Below are positions 9,040 to 16,399 of a stretch of 41,813 nt of DNA, piece by piece. The notes under the pieces are model-generated. The model worked only from the letters and a program-made list of their open reading frames with translations. It had not been told where the DNA came from and did not search any database. This DNA comes from an uncultured Bacteroidota bacterium (GTDB lineage: Bacteria; Bacteroidota; Bacteroidia; Flavobacteriales; Flavobacteriaceae): positions 1 through 41,813 of the forward strand of contig CAILWV010000033.1 of the NCBI GenBank assembly GCA_903838055.1, in the 5' to 3' direction. Position 1 is the first letter of the stretch. Each line of letters begins with the position of its first letter. Made by a program: the position numbers and the translations under genes.

Positions 9040-9636
9040 ATGATGGATTGGTTGAAAAATATAAATAAAAATTCTCCAGAATTTTGGAGGAATTACCTAA
9101 CGAAATTCGAAAAAAAATCCAATCGATATGTAATATTATGTACTGATACAAGTGGCTTAAATCCTAAAAAAGATGTGATTTTGTCTTTTGGAGCGATAGC
9201 TGTAATTGATGATAGTATTCGATTAGGAGAACTATTTGAAGTGACAATTCCTCAATATAAGTTCTTGCATGATAATGGATTATCAAATGATTTTTTATTA
9301 GAATCAGAACAACCTAAATTATCCGAAAATCAAGCTATTGAAAAATTAATTGATTTCATTGGTAATTCAACTTTAGTTGGACACAGAATACATTTAGATG
9401 TTGAAATGATAAATCAGGCACTCGAAAAATTGTCTTGCGGTAGACTTAAAAATGAAGCACTTGACGTAGAAATAATGCATAAAAAACTTAATGATATCAA
9501 TAATGCTAATTTCACTATAGATCAATTAAGTGCTATTTATAAAATTCCAAAAAGCGAAAATAATTCAACTACAAATGAAGCTTACACTACTGCTTTGATT
9601 TTTTTAAAATTAAAATCAAGATTGAATTTGCAATAA
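9040..9636 (+). CDS. DnaQ-like 3'-5' exonuclease
   Basis: A 198-residue DEDD-superfamily exonuclease. Exo I is degenerate, with CTDTSGLNPKKD (about 34-45) where D-x-E is expected, so the first acidic pair reads D-T-S. Exo II is VGHRIHLDVEMIN (about 111-123), and a late acidic region follows. The D-x-S in place of D-x-E is notable and could weaken catalysis. It starts 3 bases after the DUF294 gene and is surely co-transcribed with it. In the acs-linked modules known from other bacteria this partner accompanies the DUF294 protein; its substrate is unknown. Confidence 0.8.
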   Translation: MMDWLKNINKNSPEFWRNYLTKFEKKSNRYVILCTDTSGLNPKKDVILSFGAIAVIDDSIRLGELFEVTIPQYKFLHDNGLSNDFLLESEQPKLSENQAIEKLIDFIGNSTLVGHRIHLDVEMINQALEKLSCGRLKNEALDVEIMHKKLNDINNANFTIDQLSAIYKIPKSENNSTTNEAYTTALIFLKLKSRLNLQ

Positions 9637-9671
9637 ATATTTATATAATCTACCTAATTTGATTCAAAGTA

Positions 9672-10349
9672 ATGAAGAAAATCTTAAAAAAAATATTTAT
9701 TACTATATTTCCTAATAAAGGTCAAAACACTATGAACAAAGATTGGGCTAACTTAAATAAATATGCTATTGAAAATAGTCAAATAAACACTAATTCTAAA
9801 AGAATTGTATTTATGGGAGATTCTATAACAGAATCTTGGAAAATCATTAATCAAGATTTTTTTATAAACAATTCATACATTAATCGTGGAATAAGTGGTC
9901 AAACTACATCGCAAATGGTATTGCGTTTTCGACAAGATGTAATTGAACTTATTCCTTCAGTTGTTTTAATTTTAGCAGGAATTAATGATATTGCTGAAAA
10001 TACAGGTCCAATTTCTATTCAAGATATTATGGGCAATATCATATCGATGTCGGAATTAGCCAAGGCTAATACTATAGGAGTTATTCTTTGCTCTGTTTTG
10101 CCTTCCAATCGATTTTATTGGAATCCAAAAATCGAGCCAGCTGAAAAAGTAATTGAATTAAATCAATTGATTTCTAACTATGCTATTAAAAACAATATAA
10201 CATTTGTGGATTATTATGGTGTTATGGTTGATGATACAAAAGGATTGCCAAAAAAATATAGTGATGATGGAGTGCATCCTAATTTAGAGGGATATAAAGT
10301 CATGGGAGATCTTGTAAAAATTGGAATAATTAACTTTATGTCAAAGTAA
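9672..10349 (+). CDS. SGNH/GDSL hydrolase
   Basis: A 225-residue esterase/lipase-like protein. Block I is FMGDSITESW (about 47-56, nucleophile Ser), block II RGISGQT (Gly), block III LAGINDI (Gly/Asn) and block V DDGVHPNLEGY (Asp/His). All four SGNH residues are present. A basic, hydrophobic N-terminus (MKKILKKIFITIFP) might be a signal or membrane anchor, though it lacks a clear cleavage site. The family deacylates lipids or acetylated sugars. It follows the exonuclease by 35 bases and may share its transcript. The substrate cannot be read from the sequence. Confidence 0.85.
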   Translation: MKKILKKIFITIFPNKGQNTMNKDWANLNKYAIENSQINTNSKRIVFMGDSITESWKIINQDFFINNSYINRGISGQTTSQMVLRFRQDVIELIPSVVLILAGINDIAENTGPISIQDIMGNIISMSELAKANTIGVILCSVLPSNRFYWNPKIEPAEKVIELNQLISNYAIKNNITFVDYYGVMVDDTKGLPKKYSDDGVHPNLEGYKVMGDLVKIGIINFMSK

Positions 10350-10397
10350 TTTTATATTAATTATAGTATAATTTCAGATTTTTCATAACTGTTTTTG

Positions 10398-10405
10398 TAT
10401 TTTTG
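10398..10405 (+). promoter_or_regulatory. -7 promoter box for the PH/SHOCT gene
   Basis: TATTTTTG matches TAnnTTTG exactly, about 33 bases upstream of the ATG at 10439. No TTG is seen at the usual -33 spacing. Confidence 0.45.
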
Positions 10406-10438
10406 CCACACAAAAATTAACATATTAAATAGCACCGA

Positions 10439-10855
10439 ATGAAATTTACTGCATCAAGACTTTCTTCTGGAAACAAAATGTTTCCAACTGAAATATATTT
10501 AGAGTCAACAGGAATTACAATAAAAATACCAGGATTATTTAAAGGCGAAACCAAACAATTTGATTTTAATCACATTGCATCAGTAGAAATAGATACGCCA
10601 CTTATAGGATTTTCAACTATTTCAATTTTTGCTGGTGGAACTCAAATGACTGCAACAGGCTTTACTAAAGCTGAAGTCAAACAAATTAAAGAAGGGATTG
10701 AGAAAGGAAAATCTTCAGTGAAAAGCGGAACTCTTTCTGGAGGAAGTACTTCTAGTGTAGCAGATGAGTTAAAGAAACTAAAAGATCTTGTAGATTCAGG
10801 AGTAATCTCAGAATCGGACTTTGAACAACAAAAAAATAAAATATTAGGTAATTAA
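10439..10855 (+). CDS. PH-like domain protein with C-terminal SHOCT motif
   Basis: A 138-residue cytoplasmic protein. Residues 1-85 form a bacterial PH-like beta domain (TEIYLESTGITIKIPG, FDFNHIASVEIDTP). A Ser/Gly-rich linker (about 90-107) leads to a C-terminal SHOCT helix pair (ELKKLKDLVDSGVISESDFEQ, about 110-130). SHOCT segments are thought to mediate oligomerisation. No enzymatic motif is seen. It converges with the deacetylase gene, and the two share the terminator hairpin between them. Confidence 0.8.
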   Translation: MKFTASRLSSGNKMFPTEIYLESTGITIKIPGLFKGETKQFDFNHIASVEIDTPLIGFSTISIFAGGTQMTATGFTKAEVKQIKEGIEKGKSSVKSGTLSGGSTSSVADELKKLKDLVDSGVISESDFEQQKNKILGN

Positions 10856-10871
10856 TACTTCTTAATAAAGC

Positions 10872-10900
10872 AAAAATCTCCATTAATGTGGAGATTTTTT
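10872..10900. terminator. Bidirectional terminator between convergent genes
   Basis: A perfect 11-bp stem, AAAAATCTCCA (10872-10882) with 10889-10899, has a 6-base loop and T-rich flanks on both strands. It serves the PH/SHOCT gene on the plus strand and the deacetylase/acs group on the minus strand. Confidence 0.85.
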
Positions 10901-10913
10901 GTTTATAAACTTA

Positions 10914-11849
10914 TCAGATATCAATAGTTAATCCTGCAGGAACTTTAATAGTTTTATCTTCTTTCTTTAGGTATATATCAAATGAAGATAAATTGGTAAC
11001 CTTTTTTTTATTTACTGAAAATCTCAAATTTTGAAATGCTTTGATATAATCCACTAATGCTATTTGTGTGGTGTAATGTATTGTTGAATTATCAGAAAGT
11101 AATTTAAAGAATTTTTCTGTTTCTTTCCATTTGTTTTCGTCGTTTCCCATTTCCCAACTATGTCCCCAAATATCCATTAAGGCAAGCTCTTTTGTGTTTA
11201 AAAAATCAGTGATAACTTTATTAAAACGAGACATTTCTTGAACATCTTTTTCGGGTTGGTTAGCTTCCCAAAAAGCCTTTGCAAATTGATGCATCGTTGG
11301 GTGCCATCTCAAAAACACATTAGGAATTTCAAAATTATAGGTATCCCCTACTGTTCTTGCATATTCGATTCCTAATCCATTCATGGCTTCAATTACCTCC
11401 TCATTGGTGTTTCCAAAAGGATATGCCATTCCTCTAACAGGATAATCCACTAATCTTTCTAGTTCTTTTCTGTCTTCAATAATTTCAGATATTACGTCTA
11501 TTTTAGATTGATCTGGTAAATTTGGATGATTTGCTGAATGAACCGAAACTTCATGTCCTTTAAAAAGTGAATTTATCTCGTCTTTATTTAGGTAATCTTT
11601 GGAACCTAATTTATTAGAATTTAAATGAAAAGTTCCTATTAAGTGGTACTTATTCATTAATTTCACTAATTGCCTATCTTCAGTTCTGCCGTCATCATAA
11701 CTCAAAATTAAAGCTTTCGTTTTTCCTTCAGGGAAAAGCATTTTAATATTTATTCCGCTACAACCTATTTCAGGATTAGTCTGAGCAGACAAATTTTGAA
11801 ATAATAAAATGAAATAAATTAGAAACGGAATTTTATAAAAATTAGTCAT
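10914..11849 (-). CDS. Exported polysaccharide deacetylase (CE4)
   Basis: A 311-residue protein with a signal peptide of about 22 residues (ending near NLSAQ). The NodB-like motifs are ALILSYDDGRTED (motif 1, the two catalytic/metal Asp), VHSANHPN (motif 2, H-S-x-x-H metal site), GMAYPFGN (motif 3) and DIWGHSWE (late His motif). It should remove N- or O-acetyl groups from a periplasmic or extracellular glycan. It lies 50 bases downstream of acs on the same strand. It may be transcribed by read-through from acs, and released acetate could feed Acs, though that link is inference. Confidence 0.85.
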   Translation of the reverse strand: MTNFYKIPFLIYFILLFQNLSAQTNPEIGCSGINIKMLFPEGKTKALILSYDDGRTEDRQLVKLMNKYHLIGTFHLNSNKLGSKDYLNKDEINSLFKGHEVSVHSANHPNLPDQSKIDVISEIIEDRKELERLVDYPVRGMAYPFGNTNEEVIEAMNGLGIEYARTVGDTYNFEIPNVFLRWHPTMHQFAKAFWEANQPEKDVQEMSRFNKVITDFLNTKELALMDIWGHSWEMGNDENKWKETEKFFKLLSDNSTIHYTTQIALVDYIKAFQNLRFSVNKKKVTNLSSFDIYLKKEDKTIKVPAGLTIDI

Positions 11850-11899
11850 AAGAATATAATTTTAATTCAAATATAATCTTCTTATTCAATAAAAAAAAA

Positions 11900-13807
11900 C
11901 TATAATTTTCCTTCTTTAATTTGGTCTACAATCTCTGGATTAAGAAGTGTCGATGTATCACCAAAGTTTGAAAAATCTCCCTCAGCAATTTTACGTAATA
12001 TTCTTCGCATAATTTTGCCTGAACGAGTTTTAGGTAATCCATTTACAAACTGAATTTTATCTAATTTAGCAATTGGTCCAATTTGATCTGAAATTAATTG
12101 GTTAATCTCTTTGGCTAAATTATCGTGATTTCTACTTTCTCCTACTTCTTTTAGTATTACAAATCCGTAAAGTGCATTTCCTTTAATATCGTGAGGGAAA
12201 CCAACAATAGCGCTTTCTGCAACAGCTGGGTGTTCATTTATGGCGTCTTCTATTGGAGCAGTTCCTAAATTATGTCCTGAAACAATAATTACGTCATCTA
12301 CCCTACCCGTTATTCTATAATATCCAACTTCATCACGTAATGCACCATCGCCTGTAAAATATTTACCAGGAAAAGCAGAAAAATAAGTTTCTTTATATCG
12401 TTGATGATCTCCCCAAATGGTTCTTGCCATAGCTGGCCAAGGGAATTTTATACATAAACTACCAGTAACTTGATTTCCTTCAATTTCGTTACGCAATTCA
12501 TCCATTAATACTGGTTGAATTCCAGGTAACGGTAGTGAAGCATAAGTTGGTTTTGTTGGCGTTACAAATGGAATTGGCGAAATCATTATTCCACCTGTTT
12601 CAGTTTGCCACCAAGTATCTACTAATGGACAGCGTTTACCGCCAACATGATCATTATACCAGTGCCAAGCCTCTTCGTTAATTGGTTCTCCTACTGAACC
12701 AATAACTTTTAAGGAACTCAATGGAAATCTTTGAACATAACTTAAATTTTCTTTAGCCAATGCACGAATAGCAGTTGGAGCAGTGTAAAATTGATTTACT
12801 TTATGTTTTTCAATTACTTCCCAAAAACGACTGAAATCTGGATAAGAAGGTACACCTTCAAAAATTACAGTTGTTGCGCCATTTAATAATGGTCCGTATA
12901 AAATATAAGAATGTCCGGTAATCCAGCCTATATCGGCAGTACACCAATAAACATCATTTTCCTCATAATTGAATATGTTTTTAAATGTATATGCAGTATA
13001 TACCATGTAACCTGCAGTGGTATGCACCATTCCTTTTGGTTTTCCTGTTGAACCAGAAGTATATAAAATAAAAAGCGGATCTTCAGCGTCCATAATTTCA
13101 GCAACATTATTAGAAACAGCGGCATCCATTAATGGCTGTAACCATTGGTCGCGACCTTCTTTCATGTTTACGGGAGTATTAGTTCTATTAACAACCAATA
13201 CTTTTTCAACACAAGGAGATTTTTCTAGAGCTTCATCTATAATTCCTTTTAAATCAATAGATTTATTTCCACGGTAGCTGCCATCAGAAGTAATAACCAT
13301 TTTACATTCAGAATCATTTATTCTAGCAGATACGGCTGAAGAAGAAAATCCTGCAAAAACTACAGAATGAATTGCTCCTATTCTAGCACATGCCAAAACG
13401 GAAACTGCCAATTCAGGAATCATAGGTAGATAAATACAAACTCTATCTCCTTTTTTTATTCCTTGTTCCCGCAAAACATTCGCCATTTTAGAAACTCTAA
13501 CGTATAATTCGTTATAGGAAATATGTTGTGCTTCTTCACTAGGATTATTCGGTTCGAATATAATTGCTGTTTTCTCCCCTCTTTTTGCTAGATGTCTGTC
13601 AATACAGTTTTTAGTAATGTTAACTTTAGCATCAACGAACCATTTGAATTTTGATTCTTGCATATCAAAATCCAATACTTTTTCCCATTTTTGATACCAA
13701 GTAAAATTTTCATCAGCAATACGATCCCAAAACTTTCTTGGTTCGCGAACCGATTTTTTATACATTTTAAAGTAATGTTCTAAACTTTCAATTTTATAGT
13801 AACTCAT
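11900..13807 (-). CDS. acs: Acetyl-CoA synthetase (AMP-forming)
   Basis: A 635-residue ANL-family enzyme that converts acetate, ATP and CoA to acetyl-CoA. It has the characteristic N-terminal ACAS extension, the P-loop YTSGSTGKPKGMVH (about 249-262), the VDTWWQTETGG motif (about 397-407), the hinge TGRVDDVI (about 506-513) and the C-terminal PKTRSGKIMRRILRK. The catalytic Lys of that last motif is the usual site of regulatory acetylation. The length is normal for Acs. A PrpE-like paralogue lies 126 bases upstream on the same strand, and a CrbS-like sensor kinase and receiver lie further upstream. In other bacteria CrbS/CrbR activates acs, so similar control is likely here (inference). Confidence 0.95.
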   Translation of the reverse strand: MSYYKIESLEHYFKMYKKSVREPRKFWDRIADENFTWYQKWEKVLDFDMQESKFKWFVDAKVNITKNCIDRHLAKRGEKTAIIFEPNNPSEEAQHISYNELYVRVSKMANVLREQGIKKGDRVCIYLPMIPELAVSVLACARIGAIHSVVFAGFSSSAVSARINDSECKMVITSDGSYRGNKSIDLKGIIDEALEKSPCVEKVLVVNRTNTPVNMKEGRDQWLQPLMDAAVSNNVAEIMDAEDPLFILYTSGSTGKPKGMVHTTAGYMVYTAYTFKNIFNYEENDVYWCTADIGWITGHSYILYGPLLNGATTVIFEGVPSYPDFSRFWEVIEKHKVNQFYTAPTAIRALAKENLSYVQRFPLSSLKVIGSVGEPINEEAWHWYNDHVGGKRCPLVDTWWQTETGGIMISPIPFVTPTKPTYASLPLPGIQPVLMDELRNEIEGNQVTGSLCIKFPWPAMARTIWGDHQRYKETYFSAFPGKYFTGDGALRDEVGYYRITGRVDDVIIVSGHNLGTAPIEDAINEHPAVAESAIVGFPHDIKGNALYGFVILKEVGESRNHDNLAKEINQLISDQIGPIAKLDKIQFVNGLPKTRSGKIMRRILRKIAEGDFSNFGDTSTLLNPEIVDQIKEGKL

Positions 13808-13933
13808 TCTCTTTATTTAATAATTAGTTAATAGTAACTAGTAATTAGTCTTAAATTTTTGTAAATATAAGTATTCTATTATGTTGATATAATTTTTTTT
13901 TGCTAAATTGATATATATGTACAATAAATAAAA

Positions 13934-15829
13934 TTATTTAAAAGAACCAATTTTGGCTTTTTCAAATTCTTCCTTAATTTCTTCAATTATTGCCTCATCA
14001 TCTATTGTAGATGGAATTTGGAAATTTTCTCCATCTGCTATACTTCTTAGTAATTTTCGTAGAATTTTACCAGACCGTGTTTTTGGCAATCGCTCAACAA
14101 TAACAATATCTCTTAGTGAAGCCACAGCTCCAATTTGATCTCTAACTAAATGAATAACTTCATGCTGTAATTTAAAATGCTCAATATCTTCCCCATGTTT
14201 TATTACAAGTAATGCTAATGGAACTTGCCCTTTTAACGAGTCATTTATTCCAACTACTGCGCACTCAGCAACCGAATGATGTGAGGATACTATTTCTTCC
14301 ATTTCAGCTGTTGATAGTCTATGCCCGGCTACATTAATGACATCATCTACCCTTCCGGTTATGAAAATATAGTTGTCGTTATCTTTAAATCCTCCATCTC
14401 CAGAAAAATAATATCCAGGAAATTTATTTAAATAACCTTCCTGAAATCTGTTATTATCTTTCCATAAATCTAACATAGTTCCTGGTGGTAATGGGAGTTT
14501 TATTACTACATAACCTTCTTCATTAGGACCTAATTCATTTCCATCTTCATTAAATATTCTAATATCATATCCTGAAACTGCTTTACCTGCAGAACCTGGT
14601 TTTACCGGTAAGTACTCAACTCCCATCATATTGGAAATCATAGGCCATCCAGATTCGGTTTGCCACCAATGGTCAATTGCTGGTATAGGTATATGCTTGT
14701 TATACCATTCTAAAGTTGCTACATCACATCTTTCTCCTGCTAAGAATTGAGTTCTCAAGCTCGATAAATTATATTTTTTTATAAATTCTCCGTTTGGATC
14801 TTCTTTTTTTATTGCACGAAGTGCTGTCGGAGCAGTAAACATTGCGTTTACTTTATGCTCTTCTATAACTCTCCAAAAAGTACTTGCATCCGGAGTTTTT
14901 ATTGGTTTTCCTTCAAATATTATTGAGGTGTTTCTATTAATTAGAGGTCCATAAACAATAAAACTATGTCCAACTACCCAACCCACATCGGAAGCAGCCC
15001 AAAAAACCTCTCCTTGTTTTACTCCATATATGTATTGCATTGAAAATTTAAGTGCAGTAGCATAACCACCTGTATCTCTTACAATTCCTTTTGGTTTTCC
15101 GGTTGTTCCAGAAGTATATAAAACATATAACGGATGGGTTGTATTTACTGGAATACATGGAGTTTCTTCTGATCCATAAACTAATGCATCATAATCTACG
15201 TCGTATTTTTTAAACGGAATTCTAGCCCCTAATTTCCTATTAAAAACTACTACTTTTTTTGGCTTGTGCGTTGCAAGAGCTATTGCCTCATCTACAAGTG
15301 GTTTGTAGGCAATTAATCGATCAATCTCTATTCCTGAAGATGCTGTTAATATTATTCTAGGCTTGCAATCATCTATTCTAATAGCTAACTCGTGTGGTGC
15401 AAAGCCACCAAAAACTACGGAGTGGGTTACTCCTATTCTTGCACATGCTAACATTGCAAACGCTGCTTGGGGAATCATAGGCATATAAATAACAGCAGTA
15501 TCGCCTTTTTTTAAACCCAAAGAAATCATTCCGCCTGCCAATTTAGCAACTTCTGTTTTTACATCAAGGAAGGTGTATTTTTTTATATTTTGGGTAACAG
15601 GTGAATCATAAATCAGCGCTGTTTCCTCTCCATAACCATCTTGAATATGCTTATCAAGAGCTAAATAGCAAATGTTTAATTCTCCATCTTTAAACCAAAG
15701 CGGGTAATTATTTTCATCTTTAGATAATATAGAAGTTGGCTTTTTATACCAATCAATTTGATTCGCTTGTTCCTCCCAAAAAGTTTCTGGAGTTTGAATA
15801 CTTTTGGAGTAAAATTCTAAATAATTCAT
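13934..15829 (-). CDS. PrpE-like propionyl/acyl-CoA synthetase
   Basis: A 631-residue AMP-forming acyl-CoA synthetase, a paralogue of the neighbouring Acs. The P-loop is YTSGTTGKPKGIVRDTGGYA (about 231-250). The VVGHSFIVYGPL motif (about 278-289) and the DHWWQTESGWPM motif are closer to PrpE/ACSS3 enzymes than to Acs. The TGRVDDVINVAGHRL hinge and the PKTRSGKILRK acylation site are intact. It probably activates propionate or other short acids; substrate choice cannot be fixed from sequence. A candidate operator lies about 94-110 bases upstream, and a 16-base match to the leader of the InsA-like gene sits just before the start. Confidence 0.88.
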   Translation of the reverse strand: MNYLEFYSKSIQTPETFWEEQANQIDWYKKPTSILSKDENNYPLWFKDGELNICYLALDKHIQDGYGEETALIYDSPVTQNIKKYTFLDVKTEVAKLAGGMISLGLKKGDTAVIYMPMIPQAAFAMLACARIGVTHSVVFGGFAPHELAIRIDDCKPRIILTASSGIEIDRLIAYKPLVDEAIALATHKPKKVVVFNRKLGARIPFKKYDVDYDALVYGSEETPCIPVNTTHPLYVLYTSGTTGKPKGIVRDTGGYATALKFSMQYIYGVKQGEVFWAASDVGWVVGHSFIVYGPLINRNTSIIFEGKPIKTPDASTFWRVIEEHKVNAMFTAPTALRAIKKEDPNGEFIKKYNLSSLRTQFLAGERCDVATLEWYNKHIPIPAIDHWWQTESGWPMISNMMGVEYLPVKPGSAGKAVSGYDIRIFNEDGNELGPNEEGYVVIKLPLPPGTMLDLWKDNNRFQEGYLNKFPGYYFSGDGGFKDNDNYIFITGRVDDVINVAGHRLSTAEMEEIVSSHHSVAECAVVGINDSLKGQVPLALLVIKHGEDIEHFKLQHEVIHLVRDQIGAVASLRDIVIVERLPKTRSGKILRKLLRSIADGENFQIPSTIDDEAIIEEIKEEFEKAKIGSFK

Positions 15830-15833
15830 ATAG

Positions 15834-15849
15834 TATATAAATTTTGCAT
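15834..15849 (-). repeat. 16-base leader motif shared with the InsA-like gene
   Basis: TATATAAATTTTGCAT (plus-strand reading) is identical to 23298-23313. Both copies lie a few bases upstream of a minus-strand start codon. In such AT-rich DNA one or two 16-base matches are expected by chance in 42 kb, so only the shared position makes it notable. Confidence 0.3.
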
Positions 15850-15922
15850 TTGCTTAATTATGTTAAGTAAATTTAAATAATTAATATTTACAAGATTAAA
15901 TATTATTGCAAAATAAATATAT

Positions 15923-15938
15923 ACGAAATCGTTTTCGT
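15923..15938. promoter_or_regulatory. LacI-like imperfect palindrome upstream of the PrpE-like gene
   Basis: The arms ACGAAA and TTTCGT are separated by TCGT, and 14 of 16 bases are symmetric. The pattern resembles LacI-family operators. It lies in the 202-base gap between the receiver gene and the PrpE-like gene; the rest of that gap has no gene. No LacI-family gene is in the window. Confidence 0.35.
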
Positions 15939-16031
15939 GAAGCCAGTAATATAAACGATAATTTGTGTTATTAATAAAAAAAATGAAAATAAAAAAAGTA
16001 CCTAATTATATAAAAACTAAAATTAAATGTT

Positions 16032-16394
16032 TCAATTTAGTAAATCAGCTACTTGTTCAACTACTTTTTTTATAGAAAATGGTTTTGTTAAATAACAATC
16101 TGCTCCTAGAGCTAAACCTTTTTCAATGTCACTTTCTTTATTTTTTGCCGATAGGAAAATAACCTTTGTGTGCTTCAAATTATCATCTTTTTTTATATGT
16201 TCCAATGTTGCATAACCGTCTACCATTGGCATCATTACATCAAGGATAATAACGTCAGGAAAATTATTTTTTAAAATATCAAGTGCTTCTTGTCCATCAC
16301 GAGCAATGAAAACTTCATAATTATTTTTCTTAAAAGTGTATTCTAATGACATTACTATGTTAGGTTCATCATCTACTATTAATATTTTTTTCAT
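16032..16394 (-). CDS. Stand-alone response regulator receiver
   Basis: A 120-residue CheY-like protein and nothing more. The acidic pocket is IVDDEP (about 5-10), the phospho-acceptor is Asp in IILDVMMP (about 50-57), the Thr/Ser position is FLSAK and the Lys is in LTKPFS (about 108-113). It follows the transporter-kinase gene by 5 bases and is surely its partner. Unlike CrbR, which has a LuxR-type DNA-binding domain, this regulator has no output domain. It must act through another protein. Confidence 0.92.
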   Translation of the reverse strand: MKKILIVDDEPNIVMSLEYTFKKNNYEVFIARDGQEALDILKNNFPDVIILDVMMPMVDGYATLEHIKKDDNLKHTKVIFLSAKNKESDIEKGLALGADCYLTKPFSIKKVVEQVADLLN

Positions 16395-16399
16395 ATAAA

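Noticed and set aside
13819..13856. Repetitive TAGTTA/TAGTAA words before acs as a regulatory array
   Set aside because: The words are degenerate, AT-rich and of irregular spacing. They may be a worn repeat, but I cannot support a function.
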